64,000 bases of DNA. Origin: Fervidobacterium pennivorans (lineage in GTDB: Bacteria > Thermotogota > Thermotogae > Thermotogales > Fervidobacteriaceae). Below the pieces are notes generated by a model. The model saw nothing but the letters and a program-made list of their open reading frames with translations. It was not told the origin of the DNA and did not search any database. The DNA lies in contig NZ_CP011393.1 in the NCBI RefSeq assembly GCF_001644665.1, positions 496,001 to 560,000 on the forward strand, in the 5' to 3' direction. The translations under genes were made by a program, and so were the position numbers. Below, piece by piece: positions 45,536-54,149 of this stretch (positions are counted from its first letter, which is position 1; the number at the start of each line of letters is the position of its first letter).

Positions 45536-46195
45536 ATGGAGCACGTAGTTAACGCGCAGCTGAGGTCTATAGTTGGTAAAAAGCGCGCAGTTAGAAGATT
45601 GAGAGCACAAGGTGTTATACCCGCTATTGCGTACGGACCTGGAGTCGATAAACCAGTTAGCTTGGCTTTGGAAAAGAACAGCTTCTTAAAGTTGTTCAAA
45701 GAAGTCACGGAGTCGACACCACTAACACTTGTTGTGAAAGATGAAAACGGAAAAGAAGTTCTCAAACATATGGCGTTCATAAAAATGGTCCAATACGACA
45801 AAGTTACAGACGAAGTTAGGCATATTGACTTTTACATCCCAGAAGCTCACCACAAGATGAAGATTAACGTTCCACTACACATCGTCGGTAAGGCGATAGG
45901 TGTTGAAAAAGGTGGAATTTTAGAAGTTCTCCACCACGAAGTTGTAGTCGAAGCACTGCCTGATAGAATACCTGAGACGATAGAAATAGATGTGACAAAC
46001 TTAGACCTTGGGGATTCATTGAGGGTTAAAGACGTAAAGCTTCCTGAGGGCGTTAAAATTGATATGGAACCAGAAGATGTTTTGATAACAATAGTTGTGC
46101 CAAGGGGACTTGAAGTAGAAGAAACTACAACAGCCGAGACGTCTGAACCTGAAGTTCTTAAGAAAGGTAAGAAAGAAGAAGAGGAAGAAAAATAA
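45536..46195 (+). CDS. rplY: 50S ribosomal protein L25/general stress protein Ctc
   Basis: L25 binds 5S rRNA. This is the long Ctc/TL5 form (219 residues): an N-terminal 5S-binding domain (1-95, RSIVGKKRAVRRLRAQGVIPAIAYGPG) plus a C-terminal beta domain (to about 185, IEIDVTNLDLGDSLRVKDV) and a highly charged Glu/Lys tail. The order prs-rplY-pth is widely conserved. GGAGGAG precedes the ATG. Confidence 0.95.
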   Translation: MEHVVNAQLRSIVGKKRAVRRLRAQGVIPAIAYGPGVDKPVSLALEKNSFLKLFKEVTESTPLTLVVKDENGKEVLKHMAFIKMVQYDKVTDEVRHIDFYIPEAHHKMKINVPLHIVGKAIGVEKGGILEVLHHEVVVEALPDRIPETIEIDVTNLDLGDSLRVKDVKLPEGVKIDMEPEDVLITIVVPRGLEVEETTTAETSEPEVLKKGKKEEEEEK

Positions 46196-46216
46196 TTCAC
46201 TTTCAAAGTCCATTGT

Positions 46217-46243
46217 GAAAAGTCCCCCGCAGGGGGACTTTTC
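46217..46243 (+). terminator. Intrinsic terminator after rplY
   Basis: AAAAGTCCCCC (46218-46228) and GGGGGACTTTT (46232-46242) form a perfect 11-bp stem around GCA, ending in T residues. It separates prs-rplY from pth. Confidence 0.9.
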
Positions 46244-46299
46244 GTTAGTTTGGTGTTATACTCGGATATCCGGATTACAAAGTAAGGGAGGTACTAACG

Positions 46300-46833
46300 T
46301 TGATAATAATAGGGTTGGGAAACCCGGGTGAAAATTATGCAAATACTCGCCACAACGTTGGATTCATGGTTTTAGATAGATTAAGTAAGTCGTGGAAGTC
46401 TGGACCTAATTATCTTTATTCAGATATCAACATTTCTGGGCAGAAGGTAAGGTTGGTCAAACCTTTGACTTATATGAATTTGAGTGGAGAGGTATTTAAA
46501 TACTTACCACATGATGATATAATAGTAGTGTATGACGACCTCGATTTACCATTGGGAAGAATTAGAATCCGCAAAGATGGTAGTGCAGGCGGGCATAACG
46601 GGATTAAATCAATAATATCGTACATCGGTCAAAATTTTCCAAGAATAAGGATAGGCATTGGACCGAAACCAAAAGAAGTTGATGCTGCGGATTACGTTCT
46701 TTCAGATTTCTCGTCGGAAGAGTTTGAAAAGCTACGTAAGGTTATTGACTTAACACTGCAAGCAATAGAAACGATTGTTTCTGAAGGCATTGATAAAGCA
46801 ATGAACAAATACAATTCAGTCCAAGTCGACTAG
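46300..46833 (+). CDS. pth: Peptidyl-tRNA hydrolase
   Basis: Pth releases tRNA from peptidyl-tRNA dropped by the ribosome. The 177-residue protein has GLGNPGENYANTRHNVGF (5-22) with the catalytic His, the KPLTYMNLSGEVF segment with the substrate Asn, and VVYDDLDLPLGRIRIRKDGSAGGHNGIKSI. TTG 46300 follows GGGAGG and gives the standard start. It stands just after the rplY terminator. Confidence 0.95.
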   Translation: MIIIGLGNPGENYANTRHNVGFMVLDRLSKSWKSGPNYLYSDINISGQKVRLVKPLTYMNLSGEVFKYLPHDDIIVVYDDLDLPLGRIRIRKDGSAGGHNGIKSIISYIGQNFPRIRIGIGPKPKEVDAADYVLSDFSSEEFEKLRKVIDLTLQAIETIVSEGIDKAMNKYNSVQVD

Positions 46834-46890
46834 CGTGCAAGCGTCGAAAGATTATAAACAAATACTTGAAAAATTTGAGAAGGTGATAAA

Positions 46891-47337
46891 TTGGAAAACG
46901 AAAAGTGTATCAGATGTGGCAACAAGGCGGAAATACATCAAAATGTTTACGTTGATGGTACGATAAAGAAGATATCGTATTGTAAGACTTGTGTTAAAGA
47001 GTTACTAAAGTACGAAGTTGAGCGATATACACGTGCTGGCTTGCAAACCATATTGTCACACAAAAATCTTATGGAAGAATCTCCGGCGAAGAACAGGAAA
47101 TTTGTTTTTTCCCTGGAGTTTTTGTATTCAGAACAACCTAGCACCATTCAGTTAACGATGTTCCCAAAAGATTCAAACATTTACGGCAAGGTGGTCACCG
47201 ACATTCAAAAGCGACGGTTAACGTTACTTAATCATAAATTAAAAAAGGCTCTGAGAAGAGAAGATTACAAGGAAGCTAAAAAACTCAAAAAGATAATAGA
47301 TGAAATCGACAAAAGATTAAAACAACAGCCCTGGTGA
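46891..47337 (+). CDS. McsA-like protein with CxxC pairs and a UVR motif
   Basis: A 148-residue protein with two C-x2-C pairs (CIRCGNKA, residues 6-9; YCKTCVKE, about 31-34) likely to bind zinc, and a C-terminal UVR motif helix pair (LKKALRREDYKEAKKLKKIIDEI). This layout matches McsA, the activator of the McsB arginine kinase and a partner of ClpC in Gram-positives, though McsA usually has more CxxC pairs. No mcsB or clpC is adjacent. TTG 46891 follows AAGGTGA. Its stop codon lies within the terminator stem. Confidence 0.75.
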   Translation: MENEKCIRCGNKAEIHQNVYVDGTIKKISYCKTCVKELLKYEVERYTRAGLQTILSHKNLMEESPAKNRKFVFSLEFLYSEQPSTIQLTMFPKDSNIYGKVVTDIQKRRLTLLNHKLKKALRREDYKEAKKLKKIIDEIDKRLKQQPW

Positions 47338-47377
47338 GAATCAAACGTTTCATAGCTAAAACCAGGGCTGTTGTTTT
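47319..47377. terminator. Long bidirectional terminator between convergent genes
   Basis: A perfect 17-bp inverted repeat (AAAACAACAGCCCTGGT at 47319-47335 and its complement at 47361-47377) encloses a 25-nt loop. It serves the McsA-like gene on plus and the TSUP gene on minus. The left arm encodes the last residues KQQPW of the McsA-like protein. Confidence 0.9.
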
Positions 47378-47383
47378 AATACG

Positions 47384-48115
47384 TTAAGAAAAAATATAGT
47401 TCATGGCTGAAAATATCATCATTCCAGCTACAACATACCTTATAACCTTCTTATTTACCCGTGTGTTCAAATAAGAGCCGATGTATCCTCCAACAAACGA
47501 ACCGGCACCAAGAATTAACCCTGGCACAAATTCGACCTTGTTCCTAAAAGAAAACAAAGTCAGTGAGAAAACCGTAAAAATGAGTGTCAGGAATATCTTC
47601 ATTGCATTTGCCTTTCTCACATCGTAACCTTCCAAAAGTGTTAAGGCATAGATTAAGAAAAATCCAACCCCTGCTTGGATATATCCGCCGTAGATTCCTA
47701 TAAGGAAGAAAACCGCAAAACTGATGGTTCTGTTTGATTTCTTTCTCCTTCCCTCTTCCCACACCTTAGGTGTAAACAATACAAAGTAAGACATAATGAT
47801 AAATATAATTCCAACACTCAGCTTAACTAACTTCTCAGGAAGGCTCAGGACTATTGATGTACCCAATATAGCACCCATTATCGTTGGAATAGTTATAAAA
47901 ATAGCATTTTTCAGTTCCAATTCTCTTTTAGCCAGAAAGCGCCATGTTGCTGAGATGTTTTGTAAAAGTATACCTATCCTATTGGTTCCATTAGCTACGG
48001 TTGGACTTAGACCATACAAACCGAGTATTGGAAGCGTTAGAAAAGAACCACCACCCGCAAGAACATTGACTACTCCTGAAAAAATCCCTCCCAAAAACAA
48101 CAACAATTCAACCAC
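47384..48115 (-). CDS. TSUP-family permease (TauE/SafE)
   Basis: A 243-residue membrane protein with about eight helices of the TauE/SafE (TSUP) family, which export sulfite, sulfoacetate and other organosulfur anions or take up sulfur compounds. The inverted-repeat signature is GGIFSGVVNVLAGGGSFLTL (8-27) and the second-half IYGGYIQAGVGFFLIYAL. The substrate is unknown. GTG 48115 directly follows the M42 stop codon with GGAGGT in the M42 3' end, so the two genes are coupled. Confidence 0.88.
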   Translation of the reverse strand: MVELLLFLGGIFSGVVNVLAGGGSFLTLPILGLYGLSPTVANGTNRIGILLQNISATWRFLAKRELELKNAIFITIPTIMGAILGTSIVLSLPEKLVKLSVGIIFIIMSYFVLFTPKVWEEGRRKKSNRTISFAVFFLIGIYGGYIQAGVGFFLIYALTLLEGYDVRKANAMKIFLTLIFTVFSLTLFSFRNKVEFVPGLILGAGSFVGGYIGSYLNTRVNKKVIRYVVAGMMIFSAMNYIFS

Positions 48116-49114
48116 TCAGAACACCTCCAAGAATTTCGTGAGCAATTTGATAAGGTTTTCTAAATCATTCAAGTTAATCATTTCAACTTGTGAGTGTAAG
48201 TATCTCACGGGAACACTCAGAGCAACCATAGGCACACCTTTCTCAACGAAAACGCTCGCATCGTTGCCGCCACCAGTTACACCAATTTGTATTGGTATTC
48301 CTTCCTTATGCGCCAATGAGACAATGAATTTGGTAATCTCATAGCTGGATATGGAGCTATTATCGAAAGCCCTTACCACCGGTCCTTTCCCAAGTTCTAT
48401 GTGGGCATTTTGCTTGCTACAGCATGCAAAAGAATCTATCGCAATCGCTAAATCAGGAATATATTGATTCGCAAGAGCCTTTGCACCACGAAGCCCAACT
48501 TCCTCTTGTACTGTCCAGGCAAAGATAACTTTTGAACGTGGATTCAGATTACGTGAGACTTCAATAAGTGTAAAACAACCAAACCTGTCATCTAAGCTCC
48601 TCATTGCCAGATAATCATTGTTCAATAATGCATAAGTTTTCCTAAAGACTACATAATCCATAACATCAATTCCCAACTCTAAGATTTCATCCCTATTTTT
48701 AGCACCGACATCTACAACCTTTTCAAAAGAAACTCCGTCTGCTTTAAGATGAGGAGGAACTGCACCAATTACGCCGTCAATTACTCCAGTTTTTGTAAAC
48801 ACTTGAACGAAAGAACCAGGTAAAGTTTCTTCAATAATTCCTCCAACGTTCCTTACTTCCAATTTTCCATCTGCCCTAAGTGAGGAAACATAAAAACCTA
48901 TCTCGTCCATATGTGCCATTAAGAGTATCTCTTTTTCATTGGACAGACCTTTCTTCTCAAAGATTAAATTCCCAATCTTGTCAGTCCTCAGCTCAGATTT
49001 CTCTACACCTAACATAACAGAGATTTTCTCTCTTACACGTTCTTCCCTACCGGATATACCAGGGACTTCACATAACTCGATTAGTTCACTATGGTCAAAT
49101 AATCTACGTTTCAC
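48116..49114 (-). CDS. M42-family aminopeptidase
   Basis: A 332-residue cytoplasmic metallo-aminopeptidase (M42; endoglucanase M/FrvX relatives), usually a dodecameric tetrahedral particle that digests peptides from the proteasome or proteases. Metal and catalytic residues: MAHMDEIGF (His and base region, near 69), RSLDDRFGCF (bridging Asp), TVQEEVGLRGA (Glu pair), AIDSFA (Asp) and VRYLHSQVEM (His, near 308). GTG 49114 follows GGGGGG. The full IS begins only 25 nt upstream of it, so its promoter region was interrupted. Confidence 0.88.
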   Translation of the reverse strand: MKRRLFDHSELIELCEVPGISGREERVREKISVMLGVEKSELRTDKIGNLIFEKKGLSNEKEILLMAHMDEIGFYVSSLRADGKLEVRNVGGIIEETLPGSFVQVFTKTGVIDGVIGAVPPHLKADGVSFEKVVDVGAKNRDEILELGIDVMDYVVFRKTYALLNNDYLAMRSLDDRFGCFTLIEVSRNLNPRSKVIFAWTVQEEVGLRGAKALANQYIPDLAIAIDSFACCSKQNAHIELGKGPVVRAFDNSSISSYEITKFIVSLAHKEGIPIQIGVTGGGNDASVFVEKGVPMVALSVPVRYLHSQVEMINLNDLENLIKLLTKFLEVF

Positions 49115-49130
49115 GCGAATACCCCCCTAT

Positions 49131-49139
49131 CACGCTTCG
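49131..49139. repeat. Target direct repeat CACGCTTCG, left copy
   Basis: CACGCTTCG occurs at 49131-49139, 50198-50206 and 50444-50452, bracketing the full IS and the deleted IS. The last base overlaps the first base of the inverted repeat, so the real duplication is 8-9 bp. Confidence 0.85.
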
Positions 49140-50197
49140 ATAATGTTAACTAAAAGTATTGAAACTTTCCAAAAACCGCATTATCCTTATAAAGAGGGGA
49201 CACCCCCCAACCAACTCTCGACAAAGGAGGTATCCCGATATGAACAACTCAACGCTCTCTTGTCCAAAATGCGGTTCCACCAGCTTATACAAAAACGGTC
49301 ATGACAAATACGGTAACCAACAATTCCTTTGCAAACTCTGCCATCATTCTTTCAAACTTTCCCATTCTCACAAACGCAAAAACTTCTCTTTCCCTTATCC
49401 CAAATGCACTTCTTGTGGTAAAGCTATGCAAATTTACAAAGTCCGTCGCTCTTTCGTTGTCTTCCGTTGTAGAGCTTGTCGTACCAAAGATAGAGTACCT
49501 TTTAACCTCCCCGAACCAGTCACCCTTATTCCTGAGAAATTTAAATATTTCCGTTTTCCTCTATTTTTCATCTTAAAAGCTTTCGTTTTGTATATGAAAC
49601 ACAATATGTCTTATCGCTCTCTTGCTCATTCTCTTAATATCAAAGTATCTCATGTCACCATATATAAATGGGTTATTAAATTGTGTACTTTATTCTCTGT
49701 ACTTTTTCCAACATTTACCATCGAAAATGTTTTCTCAGTTCATGCTGATGAAACTGTTCTTGTGTTCAAAGAACAAAAGTACTATGTTTGGCTATTAGTT
49801 GATCACGAAACTAACTTAATTCTTTGTTGGCATGTCTCAAAGTATCGTGATATGGGACAAGTCAAAGTATTGCTCGAGAAGTTCTTTGGTAATTCAAAAC
49901 CTAGAAACATTGAACTTATTACTGATGGACTTGGTGCATATGAAAGTGCAGTAAAGCTGTTGTTCAGAAATATCAATCACGTAGTGGTACCGCTCGGTAA
50001 AAACAATCAATGTGAATCCAAGTTTTCATTGTTGAAAGACTTTTTCCGACTCAAGCGAGGGCTGAAGAATACGAAGAATTTAGCGAAATATATTCAAGGA
50101 TTTTGTGTAGTGAAGAATCTTTGGAAAACGCACAATGGTAATATCAATCTCATTCTTTCACACTTACACTCTTTCATCACTACAAGTTAACACTATC
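49139..50197 (+). mobile_element. Complete insertion sequence, 1059 bp, IS6-like
   Basis: The element starts GATAATGTTAACT and ends AGTTAACACTATC, imperfect terminal inverted repeats (12 of the first 13 bases match; about 18 of 24 overall). Between the left end and the transposase lies a leader of about 100 bp with a GGGG-ACA-CCCC hairpin and an AAAGGAGG ribosome binding site. It encodes one intact DDE transposase. The leader and ends are shared with the deleted copies at 15921 and 50206, so the family has been active in this genome. The IS6 assignment is from catalytic spacing and general layout, not from a search. Confidence 0.9.
49240..50190 (+). CDS. DDE transposase with N-terminal zinc region
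   Basis: A 316-residue transposase. Two zinc-binding units come first: Cys 8, 11, 31, 34 and Cys 56, 59, 77, 80. A helix-turn-helix-like part (MSYRSLAHSLNIKVSHVTIY, 123-142) precedes the catalytic domain, with Asp170 (HADETV), Asp229 (LITDGLG) and Glu259 (NQCESKF); the D-58-D-29-E spacing is near that of IS6/IS240 enzymes. The basic KFSLLKDFFRLKRGLKN that follows is also typical. The start is ATG 49240 after AAAGGAGG; the open frame upstream overlaps the inverted repeat and is not coding. It appears intact. Confidence 0.9.
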   Translation: MNNSTLSCPKCGSTSLYKNGHDKYGNQQFLCKLCHHSFKLSHSHKRKNFSFPYPKCTSCGKAMQIYKVRRSFVVFRCRACRTKDRVPFNLPEPVTLIPEKFKYFRFPLFFILKAFVLYMKHNMSYRSLAHSLNIKVSHVTIYKWVIKLCTLFSVLFPTFTIENVFSVHADETVLVFKEQKYYVWLLVDHETNLILCWHVSKYRDMGQVKVLLEKFFGNSKPRNIELITDGLGAYESAVKLLFRNINHVVVPLGKNNQCESKFSLLKDFFRLKRGLKNTKNLAKYIQGFCVVKNLWKTHNGNINLILSHLHSFITTS

Positions 50198-50205
50198 CAC
50201 GCTTC

Positions 50206-50444
50206 GATAATGTTAACTAAAAGTATTGAAACTTTCCAAAAACCGCATTATCCTTTAAAGAGGGGACACCACCCAACCATCTCTTGACAAAGGAGGTTCC
50301 CCAAAATGAATAACTCAATGCTTTCCTGCCCGAGTGGTATTACTTTGTAAAAACATGTGTGAATCTAAGTTTTCACTACTGAAAGACTTTTTCCGACGCA
50401 TTTTTCATAATTGCGCTATTTCATCACTACAAGTTAACACTATC
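50206..50444 (+). mobile_element. Second deleted IS copy in tandem (about 239 bp)
   Basis: This copy keeps the left end and leader, the first codons of the transposase (ATG 50306), a fragment around the catalytic Glu (TGTGAATCTAAG to TTCCGAC) and the right end. Two internal deletions removed the rest; the reading frame stops after about 14 codons. Only the 8 bp CACGCTTC separates it from the full copy, in the same orientation. Its sequence is more diverged than that of the other two copies, so it is probably older. Confidence 0.9.
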
Positions 50445-50528
50445 ACGCTTCGAGTGTGTGTATTTAAAATTATACCACAAATTCATTCGCTTTCCGAATT
50501 GTTTTTTCACACAAAATTATTTAACCTA

Positions 50529-50557
50529 TTGACAAAAATATTTGAAAGATATAAAAT
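50529..50557 (+). promoter_or_regulatory. Promoter of the second MFS gene
   Basis: TTGACA (50529-50534), 17 nt, TAAAAT (50552-50557), followed by GGGGGGTGA and ATG 50603. It lies outside the IS, so the gene keeps its own promoter. Confidence 0.7.
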
Positions 50558-50602
50558 ATTTTTGCCTGATGACAAAAAGTGTAAAAGAAGGGGGGTGAGT
50601 TT

Positions 50603-51865
50603 ATGGTAGAGGAGCTGTACAAGTATGAGAAACGGAATTTAGCGTTGATAATTAGTGGACGATTCGAATCTATTTTGGGAGCTGCGGCTTTACTTGTTGC
50701 TATGCCGTTGTATATTTTAGATAAAACCGGTTCGGGAACAATGATGGGAATATTCACTGTTCTTGGAATATTACCACGATTGTTTGCAACACCTATTGGA
50801 GGAGTAATCGGAGATAGGCTAAACAGAAAGACTATTATGGTCATTCTTGATGAACTGAGGGGATTCTTGTTATTTACTTTATGGCTTATTGCTACTAATA
50901 ACAAGATGAGTGTTGGGGTACTTCTTGTGTTTAGAGCGATCCTCTCGTTCTGTGACGGACTTTTTGATGGACCCACTGGTGCTATGTTTGGAGATGTTGT
51001 GAGGAAAGAAAATCTCAAAAGAGCAACATCGTTAAATGCCATGGCAAATAGTGTTGCAAACATAGTTGGACCAATAGTAGGCTCTATGTTATATGGTTAC
51101 TATGGATTGACTAATGTCCTTCTTATGACAGCAATATTGTACATATTATCAGGAGTTAGTGAAATGTTCATTATTTATAATCATCGTCCACGAGAAGGAA
51201 GAGTCAATTTTGTTGGTGAGCTCTCTGAGGGAATCAAATTTGTTGTTAAAAACCGAGGTTTAAAGTTTTTATTTACTTTCGCTATAGTTATAAACTTTCT
51301 TATGTCACCTGTTTTTAGTGTTGTATTCCCGTATATTCTTCGAACAATACTAAAATTTTCCGCAACACAATTTGGTACGTTACAAGTACTTGGAACAATA
51401 GGGGCGTTATTGGGAAACATAGCGATTATGTTCTTTCTTCATAAATTTAGCTCCAAATTTCTAATATCTAGGGGGCTATTACTTGAACAAACATTTGCGG
51501 TACTTTTTTCTATATTTATTATGCCCTATTTTGGACTTGGCAAGGGAACATTGTATATACTGTTCGCTACTGGTACAGTTGTTGTTAGCTTCTTCAATGT
51601 ATTGGTCAACATCCCTATTAACGCTAATCTTCAAATGTTAGTTCCATCTGAGCTGCGCTCAAGAGTTTTTTCCGTTTTGTCACTTTTGGCGATGGGAAGT
51701 GTTCCAATTTCATCTGCATTGTATGGGTATCTTCTTGACAAAATTGATGCTTTTTGGTTCTTCTTAGCAGTGAATATCATTTCTACAATTGTAATCATTG
51801 TTTTCCTAATCAAGGCACCGGATGAAGCTTATGACCCTAATCTTGCAGTGGAGCAAAACATTTGA
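50603..51865 (+). CDS. MFS transporter, MFS_3/enterobactin-exporter type
   Basis: A 420-residue twelve-helix transporter. ATPIGGVIGDRLNRKTIM (65-82) is the loop 2-3 signature, and DGLFDGPTGAMFGDVV and LNAMANSVANIVGPIVGSML are typical of the EntS/MFS_3 group, which includes macrolide and siderophore exporters. The substrate cannot be deduced. The C-terminus is short. It shares the strand with the ZIP gene that begins 25 nt later. Confidence 0.85.
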   Translation: MVEELYKYEKRNLALIISGRFESILGAAALLVAMPLYILDKTGSGTMMGIFTVLGILPRLFATPIGGVIGDRLNRKTIMVILDELRGFLLFTLWLIATNNKMSVGVLLVFRAILSFCDGLFDGPTGAMFGDVVRKENLKRATSLNAMANSVANIVGPIVGSMLYGYYGLTNVLLMTAILYILSGVSEMFIIYNHRPREGRVNFVGELSEGIKFVVKNRGLKFLFTFAIVINFLMSPVFSVVFPYILRTILKFSATQFGTLQVLGTIGALLGNIAIMFFLHKFSSKFLISRGLLLEQTFAVLFSIFIMPYFGLGKGTLYILFATGTVVVSFFNVLVNIPINANLQMLVPSELRSRVFSVLSLLAMGSVPISSALYGYLLDKIDAFWFFLAVNIISTIVIIVFLIKAPDEAYDPNLAVEQNI

Positions 51866-51890
51866 ATCGAGGTAAATATATTGTTTAATT

Positions 51891-52706
51891 TTGTACTTTG
51901 TGTTAGAATACTTAAAGGTTAAGCAATTAATAATACCAGAAGTTGGGGGTATCAGTATTATTGAAGCTCAAGAATTCTTAAAGGGGACAATTCTCAGTAC
52001 ACTAGCTGGGCTTTCAACTATGCTTGGTGCAATACCACTGTTGTTATTTCATAAACACCTTGGGGAAAAGGTTATAGATTCCTTAATGGGTATGGCTGCA
52101 GGCATAATGCTTGCAGCGAGTGCTTTTAGTTTAGCGGGGCCTTCGCTTGAAATCGGTGGAATTTTGCGCTTCGCCGTGGGTTTCTTGCTTGGTGCTGTTC
52201 TCGTAGACTTAATGGATAAATATTCACCACATGAACATTTTTTGAAGGGTCATGAAGGAGCAGATATTAAGAAACTATCAAAGATATGGCTCTTTGTGAT
52301 AGCTATAACAATTCATAACTTCCCGGAAGGTATGGCGGTTGGGATAAGTGGGTACACACCACAAGCCTTAAGTGTTGCTATAGCTATTGGGACACAGAAT
52401 ATTCCAGAAGGTGCTGCTACAATGGTTGCGTTAATGAACGCGGGATATTCAACTCCGTTTTCGTTATTGGTTACTTTGCTTACAGGAGCTGTTGAAGTTC
52501 TCGGTGGAATATTTGGTGCTGGATTGATATTAATTAGCAAGAAACTTTTGCCATATATGTTGGCATTTGCAGCAGGTGCTATGGTGTTTGTTGTGAGCGA
52601 TGAGGTGATACCTGAGACACATTTACGTGGAAATGAGCGGCTATCTACTTACTTTCTTATATTCGGTTTTCTAATCATGTCTGCTCTTGATGTTCTACTT
52701 GGCTGA
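51891..52706 (+). CDS. ZIP-family metal transporter
   Basis: A 271-residue eight-helix transporter for zinc or a similar divalent metal. The metal motifs of ZIP helices 4 and 5 are AITIHNFPEGMAVG (His, Asn, Glu, near 141-154) and GTQNIPEGAATMV (near 164-176). The loop DKYSPHEHFLKGHEG is histidine-rich and could bind metal in the cytoplasm. The start is uncertain: TTG 51891 has no close ribosome binding site, and an internal start near the GGGGGT at 51944 is possible. The 3' end overlaps the convergent GGDEF gene by 32 bp. Confidence 0.85.
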   Translation: MYFVLEYLKVKQLIIPEVGGISIIEAQEFLKGTILSTLAGLSTMLGAIPLLLFHKHLGEKVIDSLMGMAAGIMLAASAFSLAGPSLEIGGILRFAVGFLLGAVLVDLMDKYSPHEHFLKGHEGADIKKLSKIWLFVIAITIHNFPEGMAVGISGYTPQALSVAIAIGTQNIPEGAATMVALMNAGYSTPFSLLVTLLTGAVEVLGGIFGAGLILISKKLLPYMLAFAAGAMVFVVSDEVIPETHLRGNERLSTYFLIFGFLIMSALDVLLG

Positions 52707-54090
52707 CCAGAACGTTGTTTTTTGGAAGGAACATATAACTTGCTTTGTCTTTTCCAGTTTTTTTCGAAATATACAATAAGTCGTCCGCCGCTTTCAATAC
52801 CTCTGTCGGGGATTCATATCCTTCCGAACTCACAACACCACAAGAAACAGTGCATTTACCGTGCGGGAATTGAGTGTTTCTAACCCTATCTAATATCTTC
52901 TCAATTAGCTCAACGACTTCGTCGGTGTTTGACACTTTTGTTATGATAAGACAGAATTCTTCTCCACCATACCTCCCTGCTATACCTTTTCCTGTTGTTT
53001 CCTCTTTGAGAACCGTAGCGACACCCTTTAACACTTCGTCTCCTACTATATGTCCGTATGTATCGTTCACCTTCTTAAAGTTGTCGACATCGAACATTGC
53101 AACGTAATATATCGTTTTGTTTATTTTGGCCAGGTTATGCGTTTCTTCAAGGAATCTCAGTAACTCCTTCTTATTGAATAGTCCTGTCAAACCGTCAACG
53201 GTGGATGCCACCTTGAGTTCCCTGAAAATATTCATTGTATTAAAAAGAAGTGATATGCTTTCGTTAGCTTCATTTAGAACTTTGTTTAGACTCCACTTAT
53301 CTGATGGATTTGCGTATGCGATTAATCCTATCTCACTCTCTTGATATTTGATAACAACGGTTTCCAAACCGTCTACGTTGAATTCTGAACCGAAATTACC
53401 AAAGTAAGACCAATTGGAAGGCTCTAAGGGTTTTTCGAGCGAACTCAGAAGTTTTTCTTTACTCATCATCTTGCTTAACGGCAAGCCAAAATTGTAAATT
53501 CGTCCCTCAACTGGTGATAAAAGAAGGAAAGTCAGCCCAGTAAAACGAGAGAAGAATTCTAAAAGATTCTTGAGCTGCTGGATGACGTACAGTTCATCTC
53601 TAGCGAATTGAATGAGAGAAAGTATCTCTCTATTCAGTATTTCTTTTCGCATCTTTTGTTCAAGAACATCATAGATACTCGTTGCGTAAAACATCTCTTT
53701 TGATTTGGAGGAAGAGTAATCACCAGAAAGAAATCTTTGAAGTTCCTTTTCAAGTACTTCTTTCGAAAGCAGTTTCGAGATAAATTTGTCCGCACCGCTA
53801 TGCTCAGCCCAGAATTCATTTATCACATCGTCAGAACCAGTTAAAACAGCGATACCCGCGTTTTTAAACGCGGGTATCGACCTCAGATAAAGGCACATTT
53901 GAAGACCTGATATTCCGGGCATATTGTAGTCGGTAATGATTATATCAGGTAATTCTTTTAAGGCAATTTCTATACCTTTTGTTCCATCTTCAGCTACGAT
54001 TATTTGTTTTACTCCTAATTTCTCTAAGATGCTTTGAAGAACCATCCTCCAAAATTTACTGTCGTCAACTATAAGGACTTTCTTGTCCAT
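52675..54090 (-). CDS. Response regulator with GGDEF diguanylate cyclase domain
   Basis: A 471-residue protein. The receiver domain (1-120) has the acidic pair near 9-10, phospho-acceptor Asp54 (IITDYNMPG), the switch Thr (AVLTGSDD) and Lys (FISK). A middle region (130-300) is GAF-like or uncharacterised. The GGDEF domain (about 305-460) has VDGLTGLFNKKEL, FDVDNFKKVNDTYGHIVGDEVL and the active loop GRYGGEEFCLI, so it should make c-di-GMP. No RxxD inhibitory site precedes the loop. No sensor kinase is nearby. With the HD-GYP at 29139 it shows that c-di-GMP is both made and degraded by this organism. Confidence 0.92.
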   Translation of the reverse strand: MDKKVLIVDDSKFWRMVLQSILEKLGVKQIIVAEDGTKGIEIALKELPDIIITDYNMPGISGLQMCLYLRSIPAFKNAGIAVLTGSDDVINEFWAEHSGADKFISKLLSKEVLEKELQRFLSGDYSSSKSKEMFYATSIYDVLEQKMRKEILNREILSLIQFARDELYVIQQLKNLLEFFSRFTGLTFLLLSPVEGRIYNFGLPLSKMMSKEKLLSSLEKPLEPSNWSYFGNFGSEFNVDGLETVVIKYQESEIGLIAYANPSDKWSLNKVLNEANESISLLFNTMNIFRELKVASTVDGLTGLFNKKELLRFLEETHNLAKINKTIYYVAMFDVDNFKKVNDTYGHIVGDEVLKGVATVLKEETTGKGIAGRYGGEEFCLIITKVSNTDEVVELIEKILDRVRNTQFPHGKCTVSCGVVSSEGYESPTEVLKAADDLLYISKKTGKDKASYMFLPKNNVLVSQVEHQEQT

Positions 54091-54149
54091 TTCACTACCA
54101 GCGCCCCTCGAAACCAGAATGCTTTTCTTATTTTCTAATACTACTTAAA

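Noticed and set aside
50334-50609. A 91-residue open frame spanning the second deleted IS and its flank
   Set aside because: It joins IS remnant, flanking DNA and the promoter of the MFS gene; no ribosome binding site or family match.
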